Made by a program: the position numbers and the translations under genes. 64,000 nt of DNA from Tabrizicola_A sp044377735 (GTDB lineage Bacteria > Pseudomonadota > Alphaproteobacteria > Rhodobacterales > Rhodobacteraceae). Where the stretch lies: positions 56,460-120,459 of the forward strand of contig JBILYK010000002.1 in assembly GCA_044377735.1 (NCBI GenBank), written 5' to 3'. Each line of letters opens with the position of its first letter. The first letter of the stretch is position 1. The notes beneath the pieces are model-generated. The model was given only the letters and a program-made list of their open reading frames with translations, did not search any database and was not told where the DNA came from. Shown here piece by piece: positions 34,305 through 42,334 of the stretch.

Positions 34305-35462
34305 TTGATAAATTCCGTTCCGTTTTTCCGGCCCTCCATCGGCGAGCGTGAGATTGAGGCGGTGACCGCCAGCCTGCGCTCTGGCTGGTTGACGACTGGC
34401 CCCGCGGCCAAGGCCTTCGAAGCCGAGTTCTGCCTGAAGATCATCGGTGCGACGGCGGCCACAGGACTGCACGCCATTGCTGTGAACTCTGCGACCGCCG
34501 CGCTACATCTGGGTCTCGAGGCACTTGGCATCGGACCGGGGGACGAGGTGATTGTCCCAACGCTCACCTTCACCGCGACAGCCGAGGTGGTGCGCTACCT
34601 TGGCGCCCAGCCCGTTCTGGTGGATATCGACCCCGACACGCTCTGCATCGACCCCAATGCCGTCGAAGCTGCGATCACGGGTGCGACTAAGGCGATCATG
34701 CCTGTCCATTTTGCGGGCCGCCCCTGCGACATGACCCGGCTGCGCGCGATCGCTGACCGGCACGGCCTCTATATCCTGGACGATGCGGCCCATGCGCTGC
34801 CCGCCCTTCATGCGGGCCACCACATCGGCACCGCCTTTGCCGATGCAACGGCCTTCAGCTTCTATGCCAACAAGACCATGACAACGGGCGAGGGCGGCAT
34901 GCTGGTGACGCGCGACCCGAAGATTGCCGAACGGGCACGCATCATGCGGCTCCACGGGATCGACCGCGATGTGTTCAACCGCTTCACGGACAACAAGGCA
35001 TCCTATCTCTATGACGTCGTGGCGCCCGGCTTCAAATACAACCTGACCGACCTCGCCGCCGCCATGGGGCGCGTGCAGCTGGACCGGCTGGAGGAGTTTC
35101 TGCACAAGCGTGAAGCCGTCAAAGCCCGCTACTTTGAACAGCTAGCCCGCTTGCCGCTGATCCTTCCGCCCGAGGCCGCAAAGGGCGATGTCCATTCATG
35201 GCACCTCTTTGTCATTCAGCTTGCACCGACGGCCAAGGTGACGCGCGACGAACTCGCGCGTGCACTTCAAGACCGCAACATTGGCATCTCGCTGCATTAT
35301 CGTCCGCTGCACCGCATGACCTATTGGGCGGGCTTTACAAATGCCCGCTTCCCCGCCGCCGACGCCTATTTCGACCGCTGTGTGACCCTGCCGCTCTTCA
35401 TGGATATGTCGGAAGCCGAGGTCGACTATGTCGTGGCGGCGCTGGATGAGATCCTGTCATGA
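34305..35462 (+). CDS. DegT/DnrJ/EryC1 aminotransferase (PglE/VioA-like)
   Basis: The 385-residue PLP enzyme is the second DegT-type aminotransferase of the locus. SVPFFRPSIGEREIEAV and RSGWLTTGPAAKAFEAEF are typical starts for enzymes making 4-amino-4,6-dideoxy sugar nucleotides. ILDDAAHALPALHAG and FSFYANKTMTTGEGGML hold the PLP lysine K190. With the CapD/WbpM-like dehydratase it could form a UDP-4-amino-6-deoxy-GlcNAc. Start: TTG 34305 with GGGGAG eight bases upstream is preferred; GTG 34296 is in frame but would overlap the ribosome site. The stop overlaps the next ATG (ATGA). Confidence 0.9.
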   Translation: MINSVPFFRPSIGEREIEAVTASLRSGWLTTGPAAKAFEAEFCLKIIGATAATGLHAIAVNSATAALHLGLEALGIGPGDEVIVPTLTFTATAEVVRYLGAQPVLVDIDPDTLCIDPNAVEAAITGATKAIMPVHFAGRPCDMTRLRAIADRHGLYILDDAAHALPALHAGHHIGTAFADATAFSFYANKTMTTGEGGMLVTRDPKIAERARIMRLHGIDRDVFNRFTDNKASYLYDVVAPGFKYNLTDLAAAMGRVQLDRLEEFLHKREAVKARYFEQLARLPLILPPEAAKGDVHSWHLFVIQLAPTAKVTRDELARALQDRNIGISLHYRPLHRMTYWAGFTNARFPAADAYFDRCVTLPLFMDMSEAEVDYVVAALDEILS

Positions 35463-36175
35463 TGGTTCGTCTTTTCGACACTCTCTTCGCGATGGCGGTG
35501 CTTGTGTTGACCGCGCCGTTGCTGCTGGCCACAGCGCTGGCGATCAAGCTGTCCTCTCCGGGACCGGTCCTTTACATGGCCAACCGCGTCGGCAAAGCTG
35601 AAAAGCCGTTTCGTATGTACAAGTTCCGGTCGATGCATGTCGACAGTGGCGGACCTGAGATCACGGCAACCCATGACAACCGCATCTTCGCCGCCGGAAA
35701 GATCATCCGTGACCTCAAGCTTGATGAGCTTCCCCAAATGCTGAACGTCATCAAGGGCGAGATGTCGATCGTCGGCCCACGCCCGGAATCGCCCGCGATC
35801 GTTGTGGCACATTACGCCCCATGGATGCGCGAGTCGCTCAAGGTCTTGCCCGGTGTCACATCACCCGGCGCTATTTTCTATTACACACATGGGGACGACC
35901 TTCTGGCAGGGGATGACCCCGAAGCCGCTTATGTGGCGAACCTCCTGCAGCCCAAGCTGGCGATTGACATCGCCTATTCGAACCGCGCTTCGTTTTGGTC
36001 GAATATTTTTGTTATTTTCCATACAGTTGTCACCATTATTGCGAAGTTTTTTGGTTTAAGGGTTGGTCCGCTTGCGCGCGACTTGGCGGCAAGCAAGCAA
36101 TTGCTCCACACGTCAGCAGCGTTGCAAACACCTGAGCCGAAATCGAACCCGGATGCACATAAACAGATGCCTTAG
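35459..36175 (+). CDS. Initiating sugar-phosphate transferase (PglC/WcaJ-like)
   Basis: The 238-residue polyprenyl-phosphate phosphoglycosyl transferase has one membrane-entering N-terminal helix (FDTLFAMAVLVLTAPLLLAT). ALAIKLSSPGPVLYMANRVG, FRMYKFRSM and LDELPQMLNVIKGEMSIVGP with GPRPE form the catalytic Asp-Glu region. It would place the first sugar phosphate on undecaprenyl phosphate at the cytoplasmic membrane. The C-terminus departs from the usual short tail: it has a hydrophobic segment (about 180-200) and a polar end. The gene overlaps the aminotransferase, fitting a PglE-PglC pair and a 4-amino sugar as first residue. Confidence 0.9.
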   Translation: MMVRLFDTLFAMAVLVLTAPLLLATALAIKLSSPGPVLYMANRVGKAEKPFRMYKFRSMHVDSGGPEITATHDNRIFAAGKIIRDLKLDELPQMLNVIKGEMSIVGPRPESPAIVVAHYAPWMRESLKVLPGVTSPGAIFYYTHGDDLLAGDDPEAAYVANLLQPKLAIDIAYSNRASFWSNIFVIFHTVVTIIAKFFGLRVGPLARDLAASKQLLHTSAALQTPEPKSNPDAHKQMP

Positions 36176-36214
36176 ACGCACGCCACGGCCAAGTCGCGAC
36201 CGGCTGATGCGTGA

Positions 36215-36427
36215 CGTAGCCAACCCCTGACTGTCAGAAGGGGGGGCCGCCACGAAGAACGGCTCTTGCGCGGCTGCACCACAGCGGCAGAAACCGATGC
36301 GCTCTACCGCCGGGCCTGCATTCCGCGTAAAGCAAGGCTGGATCTGATCTATCTTGGCCATCAAAGCCTGCACTTGGACCTTTGGATCATCTTCCGAACC
36401 CTCGTTCGCCGCAAACGCCGCAATTGA
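36215..36427 (+). pseudogene. Remnant of a second sugar transferase (C-terminal end only)
   Basis: An open frame without a plausible start ends at TGA 36425-36427. Its last 35 residues, including ARLDLIYLGHQSLHLDLWII then FRTL, align by eye with the C-terminal tail of WcaJ/ExoY-type sugar transferases (pattern LxxDLxYIxxxSLxLDLxIIxxTL). The rest of the gene is missing and a stop lies just upstream (36212-36214), so it is broken. It follows the intact initiating transferase by 40 bases. This suggests replacement or partial duplication of the initiating enzyme at the edge of the locus. Confidence 0.5.
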
Positions 36428-36511
36428 CCCCCATTGCCTGCGGCGTCGCGGCCCTTTCCATTTCCGCCGCCGGGGTCTTTACTGGGCCAAGGTCGTTTCA
36501 GGAGACCTTTC

Positions 36512-37489
36512 ATGCTGTCTGCCATTTCCTCCCGCCGCCGGTTTTCCGATCTGTCCGAACAGGAAATCCTCGCGCTGGCGATTTCCTCAGAAGAAGATGA
36601 CGCCAGCATCTACCGCACCTATGCCGAACGCCTGCGCGCCGATTATCCCGCCTCTGCGGCGGTGTTTGACGGTATGGCCGCCGAAGAAGACACCCACCGC
36701 CGCAAGCTGATTGATCTGCATCAGGTGCGGTTCGGGCAGGTGATCCCTCTGATCCGGCGCGAACATGTCGCTGGCTTTTATGCGCGCAAACCCGTCTGGC
36801 TGAATGAAACGCTGGGCCTTGACGCCATGCGCGCCGAAGCCCGCGGGATGGAGGAACAGGCGGCGAATTTCTACAAACGCGCGGCAGGGCATACCTCGGA
36901 CGCGGCCACGCGCAAGCTCTTGGGCGATCTGGCGGCGGCGGAAACCAGCCATGCCGACCACGCCCGCGCGCTGGAAGCCGCCCATCTTTCCGGCTCTGAA
37001 AAGGACGACGAAGACGCGGGCGCGCGGCGGCAGTTCATTCTGACATGGGTGCAACCGGGCCTTGCGGGGCTGATGGATGGCTCTGTCTCAACCCTCGCCC
37101 CCATCTTCGCCACCGCCTTTGCCACCCAAGACACCTGGACCACCTTTCTTGTCGGCACCGCCGCCTCGGTCGGGGCGGGCATTTCGATGGGCTTCACCGA
37201 AGCCGCGCATGATGACGGCGTTTTGTCCGGACGTGGCAGCCCGTGGAAGCGCGGCCTCGCCTCCGGCGTGATGACCACCATCGGCGGCATGGGCCACGCG
37301 CTCCCCTACCTGATCCCCGATTTCTGGACCGCCACCATCATCGCCATGATCGTGGTCTTCATCGAGCTTTGGGCCATCGCCTGGATCCAGAACAAATTCA
37401 TGGAAACCCCCTTTGTCCGCGCCGCCTTGCAAGTGGTCTTGGGCGGTGCTTTGGTCTTTGCCGCCGGGGCGTTGATCGGAGGGGGCTGA
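36512..37489 (+). CDS. Ferritin-like/VIT1 fusion protein (MbfA-type iron or manganese exporter)
   Basis: The 325-residue protein joins an N-terminal rubrerythrin-like di-iron domain (about 15-155; SSEEDDASIYRTYAERL, AAEEDTHRRKLID, ARGMEEQAANFYKRA and AAAETSHADHARAL give the metal glutamates) to a C-terminal VIT1/CCC1 membrane domain with about five helices (SMGFTEAAHDD, GHALPYLI). MbfA proteins of alphaproteobacteria bind iron or manganese with the ferritin part and export it through the VIT part, and are tied to oxidative-stress resistance. Start ATG 36512 has AGGAGA upstream. The nitroreductase gene follows with a one-base overlap. I could not see a clear Irr/ICE box upstream. Confidence 0.92.
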   Translation: MLSAISSRRRFSDLSEQEILALAISSEEDDASIYRTYAERLRADYPASAAVFDGMAAEEDTHRRKLIDLHQVRFGQVIPLIRREHVAGFYARKPVWLNETLGLDAMRAEARGMEEQAANFYKRAAGHTSDAATRKLLGDLAAAETSHADHARALEAAHLSGSEKDDEDAGARRQFILTWVQPGLAGLMDGSVSTLAPIFATAFATQDTWTTFLVGTAASVGAGISMGFTEAAHDDGVLSGRGSPWKRGLASGVMTTIGGMGHALPYLIPDFWTATIIAMIVVFIELWAIAWIQNKFMETPFVRAALQVVLGGALVFAAGALIGGG

Positions 37490-38181
37490 TGTATCGCAAA
37501 GGAGAGGTCCGCTATCAGGCTTTGGCCCTGCCCGACCGGGTGCAAAAGCCTGACGATCAGGCGCTGGCCGATGTGCTGGCCTTTCGCGATTACATGAAGA
37601 AGCGCCATTCAGTGCGGCAGTATTCCACCCGCCCCGTGCCGCAAGACATCATCACCGCCTGTATTGAGACTGCCTGCACCGCGCCTTCTGGGGCCAATCA
37701 CCAGCCATGGCATTTCGTGGCCATTTCCAACCCGGCGATGAAGGCCCAGATCCGCGAAGCCGCCGAGGAGGAAGAGCGCGCCTTTTATTCTGGCGGTGCG
37801 GGCGATGAATGGCTGGCCGCGCTGGAACCCATCGGCACTGGCGTCGACAAACCCCACCTGACCGAAGCGCCGTGGCTGATCGTGATCTTTGCCCAACGTT
37901 ACGGCCTCACCGAGGACGGCACGCGCTACAAGAACTATTACGTTCCTGAAAGCGTGGGCATTGCGACAGGCATGCTGATTACCGCGCTGCATCAGGCGGG
38001 GCTCTGCTGTCTGGAACACACGCCGAACCCGATGAAGTTTCTGCCCGCGCTGTGCGGTCGGCCAGAACAGGAAAAGGCGGTCATGATCCTGCCCGTCGGC
38101 TGGCCCGCCGAAGATGCCACCGTGCCCGCTGTGGCCAAGCGCAAAAAGCCGCGCGATCAGGTTCTGTCGGTGTTCGAATAG
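37489..38181 (+). CDS. Nitroreductase family protein (iodotyrosine-deiodinase-like)
   Basis: The 230-residue flavoprotein has MKKRHSVRQYSTRPVPQDII, the FMN-phosphate-binding start of nitroreductases, and TAPSGANHQPWHFVAIS, which contacts FMN. SVGIATGMLITALHQAGL followed by HTPNPMKFL is typical of the IYD/BluB-like branch. It probably reduces quinones, nitro compounds or halogenated aromatics with NAD(P)H; substrate unknown. Start ATG 37489 shares its A with the upstream TGA and is preceded by GGAGGGGG. It ends three bases from the convergent DUF188 gene. Confidence 0.88.
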   Translation: MYRKGEVRYQALALPDRVQKPDDQALADVLAFRDYMKKRHSVRQYSTRPVPQDIITACIETACTAPSGANHQPWHFVAISNPAMKAQIREAAEEEERAFYSGGAGDEWLAALEPIGTGVDKPHLTEAPWLIVIFAQRYGLTEDGTRYKNYYVPESVGIATGMLITALHQAGLCCLEHTPNPMKFLPALCGRPEQEKAVMILPVGWPAEDATVPAVAKRKKPRDQVLSVFE

Positions 38182-38184
38182 GCT

Positions 38185-38643
38185 TTATTCGGCCTGTCGA
38201 GCCTTCCCGGCCCTGACCTCACGCTCCAGCACATCCAGAAACCTTGACCGATCGGCCTTGGAAAACGGCCGCCCGCCGCCTTGGCGGAACGGGTCTGCTG
38301 ACCGCAGGTCCTGCATCAGATCGCGGGTCGCCAGCGCCATGCCGATGTTGGTGCCATGCAGCAGCTCGCCATTGTGCTTCACCACCCGCGCACCCTTTTC
38401 CACGCATTTCGCGGCCAAAGGGATGTCCCCCGTCACCACCACATCACCGGGCAGGCAGGCCTCGGCAATGTGCTTGTCGGCCTCATCCGGCCCGGCGGTC
38501 ACATAGACGCTTTCCACCAGCGGGTTCTGACTGGGCCGAATGCCGCCGTTTGACACCAGCACCATCCGCACCTGATGGCGCGTCGCCACCCGCTCGGCCT
38601 CTTCCTTGACCGGGCAGGCGTCGGCATCGATCCAGATCACCAC
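38185..38643 (-). CDS. YaiI/YqxD family protein (DUF188)
   Basis: The 152-residue protein begins VIWIDADACPVKEEAERVA, the hallmark of the UPF0178/DUF188 family, and contains VVVTGDIPLAAKCVEKGARV, LLHGTNIGMALATRDLMQ and GGGRPFSKADRSRFL in the expected order. The fold is PIN/NYN-like, with conserved aspartates suggesting metal-dependent nuclease chemistry, but no function is established. It is convergent with the nitroreductase gene and lies nine bases downstream of fghA on the same strand. Confidence 0.93.
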   Translation of the reverse strand: MVIWIDADACPVKEEAERVATRHQVRMVLVSNGGIRPSQNPLVESVYVTAGPDEADKHIAEACLPGDVVVTGDIPLAAKCVEKGARVVKHNGELLHGTNIGMALATRDLMQDLRSADPFRQGGGRPFSKADRSRFLDVLEREVRAGKARQAE

Positions 38644-38652
38644 GCGCGCGCC

Positions 38653-39483
38653 TCAGGCATGCAGTGCCGCCCCGTGAAACGCCATATGCTCTTCCATAAA
38701 GGTCGAGACGAAGAAATAGCTGTGGTCATAGCCCTTTTGCATGCGGAAGGTGCCGCCCTGCCGCCGCTCGGCCATCGCCGCCGCCAAAGCCTCGGGGCGC
38801 AACAGGTCAATGAACTGGTCCGCCGTGCCCTGATCAATCAGCATCGGCCCATCAAAGCCGCGCTTTTTCATCAACAGCGTCGCATCATGCGCGGCCCAGC
38901 TTGCCTCATCAGCACCCAGATAGGCCGTGAACTGCTTGCGGCCCCAATCGCTGGCGGTCGGATTGCAGATCGGCGCAAAGGCAGAGACAGACCGGAACCG
39001 CCCCGGAAAGCTTATCGCAATCGTCAGCGCCCCATGGCCGCCCATTGAATGCCCGGTGATGGCTTGGGCCTCCTCAACCAAGGGAAAGGCGTTGAACAAC
39101 AGGCGCGGCAGCTCATCCGTCACATAATCCCACATGCGGAAATGCGGCTTCCACGGCGCTTCGGTGGCGTTGACGTAAAAGCCCGCCCCTTGGCCCAGAT
39201 CATAGGCGGCGTCATTGGCCACCCCCTCACCGCGCGGGCTGGTATCGGGAAACACCACCGCCACGCCCATTTCCGCCGCCCAGCGCTGCGCGCCCGCCTT
39301 CACCATGGCGTTTTCATGCGTGCAGGTCAGGCCCGACAGGTACCAGATCACCGGAACCTCATTGGTCTCGGCCTCTTCAGGCAGGAACAACCCAAAGGTC
39401 ATGTCACAGCCCGTCACCTGCGAGGCATGAGAGTAAACCCCCTGTACGCCCCCAAAACAGCGGTTTTCCGAAACGGTTTTCAT
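38653..39483 (-). CDS. fghA: S-formylglutathione hydrolase
   Basis: The 276-residue alpha/beta hydrolase releases formate and glutathione from S-formylglutathione in glutathione-dependent formaldehyde oxidation. TGHSMGGHGALTIAI holds the nucleophile Ser146. LSGLTCTHENAMVKAGAQRW is the oxyanion region, and DQGTADQF and GYDHSYFFVSTFMEEH carry the acid and His. The N-terminus (VSENRCFGGVQGVYSHAS) is characteristic. The start overlaps the end of the AEC transporter gene by four bases. The partner alcohol dehydrogenase (AdhC/FlhA type) is not in the window. Confidence 0.95.
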   Translation of the reverse strand: MKTVSENRCFGGVQGVYSHASQVTGCDMTFGLFLPEEAETNEVPVIWYLSGLTCTHENAMVKAGAQRWAAEMGVAVVFPDTSPRGEGVANDAAYDLGQGAGFYVNATEAPWKPHFRMWDYVTDELPRLLFNAFPLVEEAQAITGHSMGGHGALTIAISFPGRFRSVSAFAPICNPTASDWGRKQFTAYLGADEASWAAHDATLLMKKRGFDGPMLIDQGTADQFIDLLRPEALAAAMAERRQGGTFRMQKGYDHSYFFVSTFMEEHMAFHGAALHA

Positions 39484-40421
39484 AGCTTCCCCACCAATGG
39501 CCCCACCAGGGCAATAACTGCCGTGACTGTCAGCACCGACACTGCCGTTGAAATCAGAATCGAGGTGGATACGCGCTGCGGCGCCACCCCGTAATGCTGG
39601 GCCAGAATGAACACATTCCCCGCCACCGGCAAGGCAGCCGCCGCAATCATGACGCCCGCCGCATAGGGCTCGACGTCAAACAGCCACAGCGCCGCCACGG
39701 CCACCGCAGCCGGATGCAGCACCAGCTTGGCAAAAGACAGCGAGACAGCTACCCCCAAGCGCTCAGGATTGCGCCCCGCCAAAGACGCCCCAATCGCAAA
39801 CAGCGCGCAGGGCGTCGCAGCCGCCCCCAGCGTTGTCATGAATTCGTTCACCGGCACCGGCAAGGCCCAGCCCGTTGCGCCCCAGGCCAGACCCAGAACC
39901 ACCGACACGATCATCGGGTTGCGCAAGAGCCCCATCGCCAGCCCGCCCAGCATCGCCAGTCCTACTGTGCCACCGCGCAGCCCCGTGATCACCAGCGTCA
40001 GAACCGTGGAAAACACCACCAGATCCACCGCCAGAACCATCAAGACCGGCCCCACCGCCTGCGGCCCCAGCAACAGCGCCAGCATCGGAATTCCCAAGAA
40101 CCCCACATTGCCAATGACCCCGGTATGGGCCTCAAACACCGCCTCTTCGCGGCCCGCTCCGCGCAACAAGGCCGCCGCGCCCACCAGCGCCCAGATCAGG
40201 GCCGAGGCCAAGAAATAGGCCCAGATAAACCCCCACGAGAACACTTCTGTAAGGTCCAGATTGGCGGCAAAGCCGAACAGCATCGCCGACAGCGCAAAGT
40301 AAAAGACAAACTTGGTCAGATAGCCCGTCGCCTCGGCACTGAAAAACCGCATCCGCCCCGCAGCATAGCCAAGGGCGATAATCGCAAAGAACGGCAGGGT
40401 TTTCAGAAAGATCGCCAGCAT
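39480..40421 (-). CDS. AEC-family (auxin efflux carrier type) transporter
   Basis: The 313-residue protein has about ten hydrophobic helices in two halves. It starts MLAIFLKTLPFFAIIALGYA, and GNVGFLGIPMLALLLGP is the typical cross-over region of helix 4. PVAGNVFILAQHYGV marks the second half. Bacterial AEC members are often malate or other organic-acid carriers (MdcF/YfdV-like); the substrate is unknown here. It overlaps fghA by four bases, so they share a transcript. It is divergent from the flavin monooxygenase gene across about 190 bases of non-coding DNA. Confidence 0.88.
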   Translation of the reverse strand: MLAIFLKTLPFFAIIALGYAAGRMRFFSAEATGYLTKFVFYFALSAMLFGFAANLDLTEVFSWGFIWAYFLASALIWALVGAAALLRGAGREEAVFEAHTGVIGNVGFLGIPMLALLLGPQAVGPVLMVLAVDLVVFSTVLTLVITGLRGGTVGLAMLGGLAMGLLRNPMIVSVVLGLAWGATGWALPVPVNEFMTTLGAAATPCALFAIGASLAGRNPERLGVAVSLSFAKLVLHPAAVAVAALWLFDVEPYAAGVMIAAAALPVAGNVFILAQHYGVAPQRVSTSILISTAVSVLTVTAVIALVGPLVGKL

Positions 40422-40612
40422 GGGTCTTTGGTGTCATGCGGCGCGATCAAGGGCAAGCCCACAGCGTCAGACCCTGCCGTTCACGCGTACCTTGCTTTGG
40501 ATTTTCCTGATCCAATCATCCAAATCTATGACTTTCCCTTTGGTCAAGAGTGTTGGACTGTGGCGCAAACTCTGGGGCACAGCGTGCCGCCCCGCGCAGG
40601 AGGATTGCAGAT

Positions 40613-41884
40613 ATGGTAACGGAACAGACAGATACGCTGGTCGTCGGCGCCGGCCAAGCCGGTGTCGCGATGAGCGAGCATCTTGGCGCACAGGGCATCC
40701 CGCATCTGGTGCTGGAACGCAGCCGCATCGCCGAACGTTGGCGGTCTGAGCGTTGGGATTCGCTGGTGGCCAATGGCCCGGCTTGGCACGACCGCTTTCC
40801 GGGGATGGAATTCGAAGACTTTGGCCCAGATGAATTTGTGCCCAAAGAAAAACTGGCTGACTACTTCGAGGCCTATGCCCGCAAAATCAACGCCCCCATC
40901 CGCTGCGGGGTCAATGTGACATCGGTCACCCGTCAGACCGGAAAGCCGGGCTTTCTGGTGGAAACCTCGGCTGGCCAGATTCGGGCGATGCGCGTTGTTG
41001 TCGCCACGGGCCCCTTCCAGAACCCCCAGATCCCGGCCATCGCACCGAAGGATGACAGCCTCTTTCAAATCCACTCCGCGCGCTATCGCAATCCCGGCCA
41101 ATTGCCCGACGGTGCGGTGATGGTGGTCGGCTCTGGCTCATCGGGCACGCAGATTGCCGATGAGTTGAACCGCGCGGGCCGCAAGGTCTATCTCTCGGTC
41201 TGCCCGCATGGTCGGCCCCCCCGTGCCTATCGCGGGCGTGATTTCACTTGGTGGCTGGGGGTCTTGGGCCTGTGGGATCTGGAAACCATGGCGCCGGGAC
41301 AAGAGCATATCACCATCGCTGTCAGCGGCGCCTATGGGGGTCGTAACATCGACTTTCGCGCACTGGCCCATGCCGGGATCACCCTTGTCGGCATGACCCA
41401 AGGGTTTGACGGCGGCAAGGTGACCTTTCAGGCAGATCTGGCCGAAAACATTCAGCGCGGCGATGAAAACCTGATGGGCCTTCTCGACGCCGCCGATGCT
41501 TGGGCCACGCGCAACGGCGTTGACCTGCCGCCCGAGCCTCAGGCGCGCCGCATCCCTGCCGACCCCGATTGCCTGACCCATCCGCTGCGCGAGTTGGACC
41601 TTGCCGCCGCTGGCGTAACCTCAATCATCTGGGCCACCGGATTTACCCAAGATTTCAGCTGGCTCAAGGTTGATGCCTTTCATGAGAACGGCAAACCCCG
41701 CCATCAGCGCGGGGTGTCATCTGAACCTGGCGTTTACTTCGTCGGGCTGCCCTGGCTGTCGCGCCGGGGCTCCGCCTTTATCTGGGGCGCTTGGCAAGAT
41801 GCCAAACACATCGCAGGCCATATTGCCACCCAGCGCAGCTATCTGCAGTATCACGATGCACAGGCGGGCCGCCCCTCGGCCTAA
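40613..41884 (+). CDS. Flavin-containing monooxygenase-like NAD(P)/FAD oxidoreductase
   Basis: The 423-residue protein has an N-terminal FAD motif LVVGAGQAGVAMSEHLGAQG and a second Rossmann motif AVMVVGSGSSGTQIADELNR (about 168-187) for NADPH. The region between carries RWRSERWDSLVANGP and WHDRFPGMEF, typical of the YUC/CzcO-like FMO branch. IIWATGFTQDFSWL matches the late ATG-containing motif. It could hydroxylate N- or S-containing compounds or do Baeyer-Villiger chemistry. Start ATG 40613 has CAGGAGG 11 bases upstream. RidA and DUF1028 genes follow, suggesting a catabolic operon. Confidence 0.9.
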   Translation: MVTEQTDTLVVGAGQAGVAMSEHLGAQGIPHLVLERSRIAERWRSERWDSLVANGPAWHDRFPGMEFEDFGPDEFVPKEKLADYFEAYARKINAPIRCGVNVTSVTRQTGKPGFLVETSAGQIRAMRVVVATGPFQNPQIPAIAPKDDSLFQIHSARYRNPGQLPDGAVMVVGSGSSGTQIADELNRAGRKVYLSVCPHGRPPRAYRGRDFTWWLGVLGLWDLETMAPGQEHITIAVSGAYGGRNIDFRALAHAGITLVGMTQGFDGGKVTFQADLAENIQRGDENLMGLLDAADAWATRNGVDLPPEPQARRIPADPDCLTHPLRELDLAAAGVTSIIWATGFTQDFSWLKVDAFHENGKPRHQRGVSSEPGVYFVGLPWLSRRGSAFIWGAWQDAKHIAGHIATQRSYLQYHDAQAGRPSA

Positions 41885-41913
41885 CCTCCCCAACCTTTAC
41901 AGCAGGACCCGTC

Positions 41914-42330
41914 ATGGCCCATTACCGCCACCGCAAGTTCAACACCAAAGACACCTATCCTGAACAAAAGCTGGACAATGACCTGTGTCAGGCCGTTGTC
42001 ACCACCGGCGGGCGCACGATTTACCTGCGCGGCCAGTGCCCGCAAAATCTGGATGACGCCAAGGACATCGGCAGCCATGACCCGGTGGAGCAGACCCACA
42101 AGGTCATGCAGAACATCCAGCAATTGATCGAAGAATGCGGCGGCAAGATGGAGCATCTGGTCAAGGTCGTCGTCTACATCACCGACGTGCGCCACCGCGA
42201 GGCGGTCTACCGGACCATGGGCGAATACATCAAAGGCGTGCATCCGGTGTCGACCGGGCTTGTCGTCAGCGCCCTGGCGCGGCCCAATTGGCTGGTGGAA
42301 ATCGACGGCACTGCCGTGATCCCGGATTGA
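41914..42330 (+). CDS. RidA/YjgF/RutC family protein
   Basis: The 138-residue protein has EECGGKMEHLVKVVVYITDV and VVSALARPNWLVEIDGTAVI, the RidA subgroup motifs including the catalytic Arg (ARPNW). RidA-like enzymes hydrolyse imines, enamines or aminoacrylates released by other enzymes. The N-terminal extension (MAHYRHRKFNTKDTYPEQ) is longer than in canonical RidA, placing it in an Rid2-7-like group. It lies 29 bases after the flavin monooxygenase gene, with AGCAGGA as ribosome site, and four bases before DUF1028. It would clean up an unstable product of the monooxygenase. Confidence 0.9.
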   Translation: MAHYRHRKFNTKDTYPEQKLDNDLCQAVVTTGGRTIYLRGQCPQNLDDAKDIGSHDPVEQTHKVMQNIQQLIEECGGKMEHLVKVVVYITDVRHREAVYRTMGEYIKGVHPVSTGLVVSALARPNWLVEIDGTAVIPD

Positions 42331-42334
42331 TCCG

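Noticed and set aside
36113..36373. Minus-strand frame of 86 codons near the polysaccharide border
   Set aside because: It lies opposite the sugar-transferase remnant and the end of the initiating transferase, and shows no recognisable domain.
39594..40619. Long frame opposite the AEC transporter gene
   Set aside because: Arg/Gln/His-rich low-complexity translation, no ribosome site, and a well-supported transporter gene lies on the other strand.
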